Of a stretch of 22,634 nt of DNA, positions 15,052-22,581 are shown piece by piece. This DNA comes from an uncultured Eggerthellaceae bacterium (GTDB taxonomy: Bacteria > Actinomycetota > Coriobacteriia > Coriobacteriales > Eggerthellaceae). Below the pieces are notes generated by a model. That model was not told the DNA's origin and made no database searches. It saw only the letters and a list, made by a program, of their open reading frames with translations. A program made the position numbers and the translations under genes. The stretch lies in NCBI GenBank assembly GCA_910588985.1, contig CAJURO010000026.1, positions 1 to 22,634 of the forward strand, written 5' to 3'. The first letter of the stretch is position 1, and every line of letters begins with the position of its first letter.

Positions 15052-16662
15052 TCATGTCGTCATGGGGATGAAGCACATTGCGATGGTAAGGATGACCATG
15101 CAAACAACACCAAGGATGACGAACAGCTTCGCGCCGAACTTCAGCCATGTCGTGTACTCGATCTTCGCCAATGCAAGGCCGCCCATGATGGCGCCAGACG
15201 TTGGGGTGAACAGGTTCACAAGACCATTGCCTGCGCTGTAGATCATGATCATGGTCTCAACGGAGAAGTTAAGCTGTGCAGCAAGGCCGCCCATGATCGG
15301 CATCGAGACCGTCGCCATGCCCGAGGAAGATGGGATGAGGAACGACAGAACGATGTAGAGCAGGAAGGACAGCGGGGCGAAGATGATGGCGGACATGCCT
15401 GCCAGACCAGCAGCAGCATTGTCGAGGATCCAGAGATCAAGGCCAGTTTCGCCCATGAGAACCGTGATGGAACGAGCAAGTGCGATGACCAACACGACGG
15501 ACATCATGTCAGCAGCGCCATTGATGAATGCTTTCACGAAGCGAGACTCAGAGATACCACCGATGAGGCCGATGATGAGAGCCATGATGAAGAACCATGC
15601 AGAAGCCTCGGTGAAGTACCAAGAACCAAGCGGTGTTCCTGTCAGGAACGAGGACCACGCAGGAGTGACTTCGACCTCTTCTGTTGCCGTGGCATCAATA
15701 GTGCCATCGATGGTGAGAGAGGTCTCAGTTGCCTCGTCGTATACTGCAACGACGCCATCAGCATCAACGGGTTCTGTTACCTCTTCATAGGTAGCGCCAG
15801 CATCGAATCCGTCAAAGCCAAGGTCAGCCCAAGGAATGAAGCTGACGATCATGACGACGAACGTCAGGCCGAAGACGATGAGAGCCCACTTCTGACGAGT
15901 GGTCATGTGCTTGACATTGCCCTGATCATCAGTTGCAGCCTCAGTCTCAGACTCCTTCATGCCCCACTCATTCATCATGTCTTCCTGCTCTTGCAGGGAC
16001 AGAATGGTGGAACCCTTGTCAGCCTTGACCTTCTTCGCATATCTCATGACGAAGACGATGGAGATAGCCAGGGTGACGAGCCAGAGTACAACGCCCAGGC
16101 CCATGATGATGCCCTGGTTGATAACGATGTCCGTACCTGAAAGGGAGTCGATCGCAACGCCAACAGCGAACGGGTTGACCGTTGAGCCAAGAACGCCGCA
16201 GCCAGCGCCGAGAAGAACGACCGCAGCACCGGTGATGCTGTCGAATCCCGCAGCCACCATCGTGGCTGCCAAGAGCAGGTAGAACGGAACCGTTTCCTCG
16301 CACATACCATAGGTAGTGCCGCCGATCGAGAAGATGAACATCAAGATCGGGATGAGGATGAGCTCGTTGCCATGAAGCTTATGCACCAGCGCCGCAATGC
16401 CAGCGTCCAAAGCTCCAGTCTCGGTGACGATCCCAAGGAAGCCGCCGAGGATCAGAACGAACAGGCAGACTTCGATAGCATCTTTGAATCCGAGAACAGG
16501 CGCGGTCACGATGTCGGCAAGCGTAGCACCTTGTACGCCTTCAACGCCGGTAGCGCCCATGATCATGGTGATGACAGCTAGAACGACAAGGATGATAAGC
16601 AAGATAGAAAATGCTGATAGGCTACGCCGTCTTCTGTCTTTCTTTTTCGCTTGTTCAGTCAT
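15052..16662 (-). CDS. arcD: YfcC-family carrier, probable arginine/ornithine antiporter (ArcD)
   Basis: The 536-residue product belongs to the YfcC/DcuC (C4-dicarboxylate anaerobic carrier) family. It has about 11-12 membrane segments, two hairpin-like repeats with GGTTYGMCEETVPFY (114-128) and IPSSSGMATVSMPIMGGL (443-460), and FTPTSGAIMGGLALA near 485-499. In streptococcal arginine deiminase operons the exchanger is of this family, so arginine-ornithine exchange is inferred from context. An unusual acidic insert at about 284-334 lies in a loop and is described separately. A cytoplasmic Lys/Glu-rich loop spans about 207-256. The start at 16662 has AAGGGGGGAG upstream; the in-frame ATG 10 codons earlier lies before this ribosome site. 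It is last in the operon, after a 248-nt gap. Confidence 0.85.
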   Translation of the reverse strand: MTEQAKKKDRRRRSLSAFSILLIILVVLAVITMIMGATGVEGVQGATLADIVTAPVLGFKDAIEVCLFVLILGGFLGIVTETGALDAGIAALVHKLHGNELILIPILMFIFSIGGTTYGMCEETVPFYLLLAATMVAAGFDSITGAAVVLLGAGCGVLGSTVNPFAVGVAIDSLSGTDIVINQGIIMGLGVVLWLVTLAISIVFVMRYAKKVKADKGSTILSLQEQEDMMNEWGMKESETEAATDDQGNVKHMTTRQKWALIVFGLTFVVMIVSFIPWADLGFDGFDAGATYEEVTEPVDADGVVAVYDEATETSLTIDGTIDATATEEVEVTPAWSSFLTGTPLGSWYFTEASAWFFIMALIIGLIGGISESRFVKAFINGAADMMSVVLVIALARSITVLMGETGLDLWILDNAAAGLAGMSAIIFAPLSFLLYIVLSFLIPSSSGMATVSMPIMGGLAAQLNFSVETMIMIYSAGNGLVNLFTPTSGAIMGGLALAKIEYTTWLKFGAKLFVILGVVCMVILTIAMCFIPMTT

Positions 16663-16688
16663 GTTGTCTCCCCCCTTTTCTGCAATCT

Positions 16689-16707
16689 GCATCCCTGCTT
16701 AGGATGC
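16689..16707 (-). other. Hairpin in the arcD leader
   Basis: GCATCC-N7-GGATGC forms a 6-bp stem just ahead of the arcD ribosome site (AAGGGGGGAG, about 10 nt away). It could modulate arcD translation or mark a processed 5' end. Confidence 0.35.
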
Positions 16708-16796
16708 GGCGAATGATATGATCTGGCCCCTACAGCATGTTCGCTCGCGGTGCGGCAGAAAACGCAAGCTGCACACACGGTAAAGGCCTGACATCT

Positions 16797-16842
16797 GCGG
16801 CACCCTTTTGGGAGAACGTTAAATCCTCTGTGAGGATGCCGC
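16797..16842 (-). other. Structured RNA element between arcC and arcD
   Basis: On the minus strand GCGGCATCC (16834-16842) pairs with GGGTGCCGC (16797-16805), with one wobble. A competing small hairpin, ATCCTC-ACA-GAGGAT (16823-16837), shares bases with the first arm. The two pairings are mutually exclusive. There is no T-run for a terminator. The 248-nt gap (16663-16910) holds no credible gene. Confidence 0.4.
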
Positions 16843-16910
16843 ATCTGTGCAGTGAGACCATCGTTGCGGCGAATTCGGTCACAAACACCGCTGATGGGGT
16901 CTCCGCGCTC

Positions 16911-17867
16911 TTACCTTGCGCGGATGATAGTGCCTGTCTCGCCCTTGAGCCCCTCAGCTGCATGGTCGAGAGATGTGATCAGAGCAGTCCCATTGGGATA
17001 CTCCTCCAGATACTCAATGCATGCCTGGATCTTCGGAAGCATCGAGCCAGGAGCGAATTGTCCTTCCTCGATGTAGCCACGCGCCTGATCCACGGTCATG
17101 GTGTCGATATCCATCTGCTCAGGAGTGTTGAAGTTGATGGCAACCTTCTCCACAGCCGTGAGGATGACGAGCATGTCTGCCTTGAAGTCCGCAGCCAGCT
17201 TCGCAGACGTGCGGTCCTTGTCGATGACAGCCGCGACGCCATGGTATGAATCGTCACGCTCGATGACAGGGATCCCACCGCCGCCTGCAGCAATGACGAT
17301 ATAGCCGTCATCCATCAGGTCCTTGATGGCGTCAAGCTCGACGACACGCTGCGGCTTCGGAGACGGAACGACCATTCTCCAACCACGACCAGAATCCTCT
17401 TTGAAGGTTGCGCCTGTTTCCTCCGCACGCGCTTTTGCCTCATCCTCGGTAAAGAATGGGCCGACGGGCTTCGTCGGATGCTGGAAAGCGGGATCCTCTG
17501 GGTACACAACCGTCTGCGTGACGATGCAAGCAGTGGAGCGAAGGATGGAGCGGCGCTTCAGCTCGCCAAGCAGGGCTTGCGAAAGGTGGTAGCCGATATA
17601 ACCTTGAGACATGGCTCCGCACTCTGGGAAGGGCATCTCTGGGATAGAGTCGTCGTGAGCGCTTGCTTCTGCGAATGCGTTGGAGATCATTCCAACCTGA
17701 GGGCCGTTGCCGTGAGTGACGACAACGTTGATGCCCTCAGCGATCATATCAGCGATATGGGTCGCAGTGTTCTCAACGAGCTCGAGCTGCTCTTCGGGAG
17801 TGTTGCCAAGCGCATTGCCACCGAGGGCGATGACCACGCTCTTGCCTTCTCCTTTTTGATACGCCAT
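16911..17867 (-). CDS. arcC: Carbamate kinase
   Basis: This enzyme transfers phosphate from carbamoyl phosphate to ADP, the ATP-yielding last step of arginine fermentation. The 318-residue product shows ALGGNAL at 14-20, THGNGPQVG at 51-59, AAGGGGIPV at 193-201 and IDKDRTSAKLA at 215-225, all carbamate-kinase signatures of the amino-acid kinase fold. The AGGTGA ribosome site lies 7 nt before the ATG. It starts 22 nt after arcB. A 248-nt gap with RNA structure separates it from arcD, so the two may be expressed at different levels. Confidence 0.97.
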   Translation of the reverse strand: MAYQKGEGKSVVIALGGNALGNTPEEQLELVENTATHIADMIAEGINVVVTHGNGPQVGMISNAFAEASAHDDSIPEMPFPECGAMSQGYIGYHLSQALLGELKRRSILRSTACIVTQTVVYPEDPAFQHPTKPVGPFFTEDEAKARAEETGATFKEDSGRGWRMVVPSPKPQRVVELDAIKDLMDDGYIVIAAGGGGIPVIERDDSYHGVAAVIDKDRTSAKLAADFKADMLVILTAVEKVAINFNTPEQMDIDTMTVDQARGYIEEGQFAPGSMLPKIQACIEYLEEYPNGTALITSLDHAAEGLKGETGTIIRAR

Positions 17868-17889
17868 AAGAAATCACCTCAACTTGGAC

Positions 17890-18885
17890 TTAGCGAAGCG
17901 TTGCGTACATGATCGCCTTGATCGAATGCATGCGGTTCTCAGCCTCGTCGAATACGCGGGATTGAGTGGACTCGAAGACCTCGTCCTCAACCTCCATCTC
18001 AGTGATGCCGAACTTCTCAGCAATGTCAGCGCCGATAGTGGTGTTGGTATCATGGAATGACGGCAGGCAATGCATGAAGATGGCATCCTTGTTCGCAAGG
18101 GCCATGAGCTCCTTGGTCACGCGGAACGGCTCAAGCTCCTTGATGCGCTGTGCCCACAGGTCTGCGGACTCGCCCATGGAGACCCAAATGTCCGTGTAGA
18201 GGACGTCTGCGCCCTTCGCGGCTGCCTTGGCATCATCGGTGAACGTGACAGAACCACCACTGACCTTGCAAAGCTCCTTGCAGGTCTCGACAAGCTTCGG
18301 ATCGGGCATGAGAGCCTTCGGGCCGCAGCCAACGAAGTTCAGGCCAAGCTTTGAGCAGACCACCATGAGCGAATTGCCCATGTTGTTGCGAAGATCGCCG
18401 AAGAAGACGAACTTAAGGCCCTTGATGCCTGTCGGGAAGTTCTCCTTCACCGTGAGCATATCCGCGATCATCTGCGTGGGATGGAACTCGTCGGTAAGGC
18501 CGTTCCATACCGGAACGCCTGCCTTCTCAGCAAGCTCCTCAACGTCAGACTGCTTGAAACCGCGGAACTCGATGCCATCATAGAAGCGGCCGAGCACGCG
18601 GGCAGTATCCTCGATGGACTCCTTGTTGCCCATCTGGGAGCTACCAGGATCGAGGTAGGTGACGCCCATGCCCAGGTCCATGCCTGCGACCTCGAATGAG
18701 CAACGGGTACGGGTAGATGTCTTCTGGAACAGAAGGACGATGTTCTTTCCCTCAAGATAGCGATGTGGCGTGCCCGCACGCTTGAGGTTCTTGAAATCCT
18801 GGGAGAGATCGATCAGGTAATTGATCTCTTCCGGAGTGAAGTCAAGCAGCTTGGTGAAGCTGCGACCGCTGAGATTGACTGGCAT
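17890..18885 (-). CDS. arcB: Ornithine carbamoyltransferase, catabolic
   Basis: In this pathway the enzyme runs in the direction citrulline plus phosphate to ornithine plus carbamoyl phosphate. The 331-residue product carries STRTR (57-61, carbamoyl-phosphate binding), HPTQ (135-138), SMGE (236-239, ornithine binding) and HCLPSFHD (272-279, catalytic Cys and ornithine binding). The C-terminal FESTQSRVFDEAENRMHSIK is typical. The ATG at 18885 is chosen because GGAGGTGG lies 5-7 nt upstream; a GTG three codons earlier lies inside that ribosome site. Its place between arcA and arcC marks it as the catabolic enzyme. Confidence 0.97.
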   Translation of the reverse strand: MPVNLSGRSFTKLLDFTPEEINYLIDLSQDFKNLKRAGTPHRYLEGKNIVLLFQKTSTRTRCSFEVAGMDLGMGVTYLDPGSSQMGNKESIEDTARVLGRFYDGIEFRGFKQSDVEELAEKAGVPVWNGLTDEFHPTQMIADMLTVKENFPTGIKGLKFVFFGDLRNNMGNSLMVVCSKLGLNFVGCGPKALMPDPKLVETCKELCKVSGGSVTFTDDAKAAAKGADVLYTDIWVSMGESADLWAQRIKELEPFRVTKELMALANKDAIFMHCLPSFHDTNTTIGADIAEKFGITEMEVEDEVFESTQSRVFDEAENRMHSIKAIMYATLR

Positions 18886-18946
18886 TGTTACCACCTCCGA
18901 AATGGTGTGAATAAGGTTGAGAAGAAACGTGCTCTAAAGAGGAAAC

Positions 18947-18982
18947 GAGGATTGCCGACTCATGCTTGAACCGACAATCCTC
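18947..18982 (-). other. Intercistronic hairpin between arcA and arcB
   Basis: On the minus strand GAGGATTGTCG and CGGCAATCCTC pair over 11 bp with a single U-G wobble and a 14-nt loop. It begins 17 nt after the arcA stop and lies about 60 nt before arcB. It is followed by GTTTCC, too weak a T-run for an efficient terminator. It could be an attenuator, or could protect the arcA message from 3' decay so that arcA is expressed above arcBCD. Confidence 0.5.
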
Positions 18983-18998
18983 CTTATACTGTTCCGAT

Positions 18999-20216
18999 TT
19001 AGTCCTCGCGCCAAAGAGGCATAGACATGCAGCGTGGACCACCACGACCACGGGACAGCTCGGCCGATGGCATCTGCAGAACGTTGATGCCTTCACGCTC
19101 GAGCACCGCGTTGGTAACATCGTTGCGCTCGTAGACCACAACGGTTCCTGGGCGGATGCAAAGCGTGTTGGAGCCGTCGTTCCATTGCTCGCGCTCAGCT
19201 GCGATCCTGTCGCCGCCGCCGCAAGGGATCAGCTTGACAGCGCGTCCGACATACTCGGACAGGACCTCTTCGAGCGTCTCAGAGACCTCGCGGACATGGA
19301 TCCCACCATGGCCGTCAGGCTTGATCTCGAAGACAGTCAGCGGACCCATGATGCCCGGATGGATGGTGAACTTGTCATAGTCGATCTGCGTGAACACCGT
19401 ATCCAGATGCATGAATGCACGGGAGTTCGGGATGTTGAATGCAAGGATCGTCTCGATCGGGGAATCGGATCCGAAGATGTTCTTCGCGATCTGATCGATA
19501 GCGTCAGGCTCAGTACGCTGAGAGATGCCGATTGCCAGCGTCTTCTCGTTGATGTTGAGGATGTCGCCGCCTTCGATGTGGAAGGTGTAATCGCGCTCGT
19601 AGTACTGAGGCACCATCTGATAATCCGGATGATACTTGAAGATGTAATCGCCATAGATGGTCTCACGATTACGGGTCTGGGAGTACATGCGGTTGATGGA
19701 GATGCCGTTGCCGATCATGGCGAACGGGTCGCGTGTGAAGTAGAGGTTCGGCATTGGAGCCAGAACGAGCTTCGCCGCGTCGCTGACAAGGTCAACAAGG
19801 GAGTTCTCGAACTCAGTGTGGATCTCCTGCAGGTTCACACCAGCCATCGTCTTGAGGACGAGCTCTTTGTTGGTGGGATAATTATCATTGAGATAATCAT
19901 AGAGGAGCTTCTGCCACCGCTCGGTACGGATACCACCCTCGAAGATGAACTGCTTGAGGAACTTCTCGCGCAGCTCAGGCTCCTTGTCAAGCACTTCCGC
20001 CATCAGGTCTTCCAAGTAGACGACCTCGACGCCCTCGTCGCGGAGGATCTTCGCGAAGGCATCGTGCTCTTCTTGTGCAACCTTCAGGAACGGGATGTCA
20101 TCGAAGAGGAGCTCTTCGAGCGTGTTTGGGGTGAGATTCAGCAGTTCTTCTCCAGGTCTGTGGAGCAGGACTTTTTTCAGGGGCATGATCTCACTTTTAA
20201 CATTCACGCCTGCCAT
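18999..20216 (-). CDS. arcA: Arginine deiminase
   Basis: This cytosolic enzyme hydrolyses L-arginine to citrulline and ammonia. The 405-residue product holds the full guanidino-modifying active site: D163 in FTRDPF (160-165), E215 in HIEGGD (213-218), H270 and D272 in MHLDT, and nucleophile C396 in GGPRCMSMPL. The length matches the family. AGGAGGG lies 8 nt before the ATG. It heads the arc operon and diverges from a PucR-type regulator across a 202-nt AT-rich region. The ammonia released also protects the cell against acid. Confidence 0.98.
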   Translation of the reverse strand: MAGVNVKSEIMPLKKVLLHRPGEELLNLTPNTLEELLFDDIPFLKVAQEEHDAFAKILRDEGVEVVYLEDLMAEVLDKEPELREKFLKQFIFEGGIRTERWQKLLYDYLNDNYPTNKELVLKTMAGVNLQEIHTEFENSLVDLVSDAAKLVLAPMPNLYFTRDPFAMIGNGISINRMYSQTRNRETIYGDYIFKYHPDYQMVPQYYERDYTFHIEGGDILNINEKTLAIGISQRTEPDAIDQIAKNIFGSDSPIETILAFNIPNSRAFMHLDTVFTQIDYDKFTIHPGIMGPLTVFEIKPDGHGGIHVREVSETLEEVLSEYVGRAVKLIPCGGGDRIAAEREQWNDGSNTLCIRPGTVVVYERNDVTNAVLEREGINVLQMPSAELSRGRGGPRCMSMPLWRED

Positions 20217-20418
20217 GTTCGTTCCCTCCTAACTGGGACAAATAAGGACACAATTTCCTATGCCCCCTATTGTAGAGAACCGCCTTTCAAGAAGCTATGT
20301 GCAACGGTTACATGAAAGGATTCATTTTTTAGTAATTTTTCACATACAATTTGAGATAGATGACAATGATAGGTTCCACGCTTTACATTAAAGGAACAAA
20401 AAGATCAGGTGATGCATC
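20217..20418. promoter_or_regulatory. Divergent control region of arcA and the PucR-type regulator
   Basis: This region is clearly more AT-rich than its surroundings. A TACAAT lies on the minus strand at about 20269-20274 as a possible arcA -10, without a clear -35. On the plus strand ATGACA (20360-20365) and TACATT (20384-20389), 18 nt apart, could serve the regulator gene. A perfect inverted repeat ATGAA-N4-TTCAT (20312-20325) lies mid-region and is the best operator candidate. None of these is strong on its own. Confidence 0.4.
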
Positions 20419-21969
20419 ATGCAGTTTCCTCTTGGTATTATTTGTGATTTATTGCGTGAAGAAGGCCTTGATGTCGTTCGCGAACCACATCGTCCTGACG
20501 CTCAATTCTCTTGGATCTCGGCAATCCCAGATGCGGTAGCATCCTCTGATCAATCTCTTGCCTATGTGGTAAGCAACGTGCTCGATGCGCCCGCTGATGC
20601 CTTTCGCATAGTTGCAAAGCCCGAGCGTCGCATGCCTATCCCCGTCCCCGACGATCAACCGAATGACATCTACGTCAGGACTGACCTGCCAACCTCGCGC
20701 ATCGCCGACATGGTCCAACGCAAGCTCATCGAGATCATCCAATGGAACGATCAGATGACAGCACTGCTTGAGAAGGGATGCATCACCCAAGATCTGCTGC
20801 GCATGAGCCAGCCTGTGCTGCAAAACTATATCGGGCTCTCAGACGCAACGTTCTCCTATATCGCCCATACGCCGAACATCCCGCCGTTTGACGAGGTCTC
20901 CCGCTACTTCGTGGAACACCAGTACTACAGCCTTGAGTTCATCGAACGCCTCCGCAAGTCAGGCGAGCTGCGAAAATGGAACTTTCAGGACTGGACGGTG
21001 GTCCACCAGCATAACGACTACTTTGGACACCCCACTGCTGAGAAGGTGTTCCAACGACATGGCAACTTCGCCGCTGTCCTCGTGATGGTCTCGCCTACCC
21101 ACATCAATGCGAAGACAGTGTTCTTGTTCAATCTTCTTGCCAACAAGATCGATCTCTGCCTCGATCGGCACTGGCGGTTGGAGAACCCTCTTGAACAGAA
21201 GTACACCTATTTCATGAAGCGCGTCTTGTCGGGAAACACCTTCAACGAGGCCGAGCTTGAGGACGAAGCGAAGATCCACGGGCTCCCTACCAACGGCCTG
21301 TTCCGCCTTCTCCTGGTTGATAATACTTGGAAGGTCGGTTCCCCTGACTATTTCGCGAAAATGATCATCGACCGTCTGCCTGATTGCAAGGTGGCCATCG
21401 AAGGCGGGCGTGTTGCTATCCTTTTGTGCTCGTCAACGGCGAACACAGGACGTGTTGCCAGCATGGAGGACGAGCTCTTCAAACTTGCCTTTCAGATGAA
21501 GGTGGAGATCGGCGTATCGGAGAAGTTCGAGAAGCTCGGCCAAGCGGCGATCGAGCTTGAGAAGGCGCGCATCGCGCTCAATTATGGGCATCGCTACTCA
21601 ACGCGCTATTCCTCGCTTGAGGAGAGCGAGAAATACACCAACTGCGTGTTCAAGTACAAGCGATACTTTCCCTACTTCGCCACGGATCCCTTCGCCGAGA
21701 AGGAGAAGCTGACGACGTTGCTCTTGAAGGAATCGAACCCGTTGGTCAAGCTGCGGACGCTCGACAGGGAGCGGAACACGAACGATCTTGAGATATTGCG
21801 CGTGTATCTGAGGCTTGATGGGCGCATCGGGGAGATGTGCAACTTGCTGCACATCCATCGCAACACGATCACGTATCGTTTGGAGAAGATCCGCAAAGCT
21901 ATCGGTGCTCGCTTGGATGATCCTGATACGAAGATGTACCTCAGGATCCTTTTCCTCATGTACGAGTGA
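20419..21969 (+). CDS. PucR/CdaR-family transcriptional regulator
   Basis: The 516-residue product ends in a PucR-type helix-turn-helix at about 455-510 (LEILRVYLRLDGRIGEMCNL followed by LHIHRNTITYRLEKI), which is diagnostic for this family. The central part is a poorly conserved sensory region followed by a GGDEF-like regulatory fold seen in CdaR proteins. PucR-family members sense metabolites such as purine breakdown products, sugar acids or amino acids and usually activate neighbouring operons. Divergence from arcA makes arginine or a related metabolite the likely signal, by inference. AGGTGA lies before the ATG. The stop lies one nucleotide before the first long hairpin (21971). Confidence 0.88.
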   Translation: MQFPLGIICDLLREEGLDVVREPHRPDAQFSWISAIPDAVASSDQSLAYVVSNVLDAPADAFRIVAKPERRMPIPVPDDQPNDIYVRTDLPTSRIADMVQRKLIEIIQWNDQMTALLEKGCITQDLLRMSQPVLQNYIGLSDATFSYIAHTPNIPPFDEVSRYFVEHQYYSLEFIERLRKSGELRKWNFQDWTVVHQHNDYFGHPTAEKVFQRHGNFAAVLVMVSPTHINAKTVFLFNLLANKIDLCLDRHWRLENPLEQKYTYFMKRVLSGNTFNEAELEDEAKIHGLPTNGLFRLLLVDNTWKVGSPDYFAKMIIDRLPDCKVAIEGGRVAILLCSSTANTGRVASMEDELFKLAFQMKVEIGVSEKFEKLGQAAIELEKARIALNYGHRYSTRYSSLEESEKYTNCVFKYKRYFPYFATDPFAEKEKLTTLLLKESNPLVKLRTLDRERNTNDLEILRVYLRLDGRIGEMCNLLHIHRNTITYRLEKIRKAIGARLDDPDTKMYLRILFLMYE

Positions 21970-21970
21970 T

Positions 21971-22041
21971 CATATGAGGGACGTACCAAAACGCTCATTA
22001 GGCAGCGCGCCTAATGAGCGTTTTGGTACGTCCCTCATATG
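21971..22041. repeat. Long perfect hairpin A (33-bp arms)
   Basis: Arms 21971-22003 and 22009-22041 are exact complements over 33 bp with a 5-nt loop (AGCGC). Each half contains GGGACGTACC followed by AAAACGCTCATT. Read either way, a GC-containing stem is followed by TTTT, so it can end transcription in both directions. It begins right after the regulator's stop codon. It is related to hairpin B at 22518-22581. Confidence 0.85.
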
Positions 22042-22207
22042 CGTCATCAACTCTTTGTAACCGAGTCGTATCAGGCTGCAGATCCCTCTGCTCCTCGTTC
22101 TGTTTTCAAGTAAGATGCCATCAAGACATAGCACTCTGCAACCGCTCAGCAAAGCAAACCTGCTGCGTGCTCACGTTCGCGCAGAGACAAGTCCATAAGG
22201 GGGAGAG

Positions 22208-22507
22208 ATGTTCGAAGACGAGAATGGCAACCGCCCAGGTGATTGGACGCATCGAGCTCAGCGCAAACAGCAAGCTAACACCATCATAGGGAAGGACGAT
22301 GCCCCGAAGGATCAGCAGAAGAAATGGTACCAAGATACGTTCTGGGTCATCTTCTTCCTCGTCGTGTTCTGGCCCGTTGGATTGTTTTGCCTCTGGAAGA
22401 CAGACTGGAACATTGCGATAAAGATCGTGCTGACCATCGTCGTTGCCATCATGGTGATCATTGCCTTCAACTTAAGCTTGCAGGTCAACGCATCGCTTCA
22501 GGGGTAG
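22208..22507 (+). CDS. Small membrane protein with two helices
   Basis: The 99-residue product has a charged N-terminal 38 residues (GDWTHRAQRKQQ; DDAPKDQQKKWYQ). Two membrane segments follow at about 43-63 (WVIFFLVVFWPVGLFCLW) and 69-90 (IAIKIVLTIVVAIMVIIAF), joined by KTDWN. The FWPVGLFCLWK-TDWN-IKI pattern resembles small membrane domains found at the ends of many Gram-positive proteins. No function is known. AAGGGGGAGAG precedes the ATG. The gene stands alone, with a long hairpin on each side; no clear promoter was seen in the 166 nt upstream. Confidence 0.75.
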   Translation: MFEDENGNRPGDWTHRAQRKQQANTIIGKDDAPKDQQKKWYQDTFWVIFFLVVFWPVGLFCLWKTDWNIAIKIVLTIVVAIMVIIAFNLSLQVNASLQG

Positions 22508-22517
22508 AGAGTAAAAG

Positions 22518-22581
22518 GGACGTTCCAAAACGCTCATTGGGCGTGCTGTTAGGCAGCACGCCCAATGAGCGTTTTGGAACG
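22518..22581. repeat. Long perfect hairpin B (28-bp arms)
   Basis: Arms 22521-22548 and 22554-22581 are exact complements over 28 bp around a TTAGG loop. The left part, GGGACGTTCC followed by AAAACGCTCATT, matches hairpin A with one change, and the right arm carries the matching compensatory change. The outer GTCCC seen in A is lost on the right (CGGGCAGG). It follows the small membrane protein by 11 nt and may serve as its terminator. Confidence 0.85.

Noticed and set aside
14950..16140. 396-codon plus-strand frame opposite arcD
   Set aside because: Its composition is rich in His, Asp, Glu and Arg with no hydrophobic core, as expected of the complement of a membrane-protein gene.
18925..18970. 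Nine-codon minus-strand leader-peptide candidate (starting MSRQSSF) between arcA and arcB
   Set aside because: The SD-like AAGGAGG is about 16 nt from its ATG and it has only one Arg codon, so a leader-peptide attenuator is not supported.
18966..20315. 449-codon plus-strand frame opposite arcA
   Set aside because: It mirrors arcA codon for codon, is Asp/His/Leu/Val-rich without domains, and has no ribosome site. Long antisense frames are expected opposite GC-rich genes.
20312..20325. ArgR box at the arcA promoter
   Set aside because: ATGAA-N4-TTCAT resembles half of an ARG box but the half-site spacing is 2 nt too short, and the flanks do not match.
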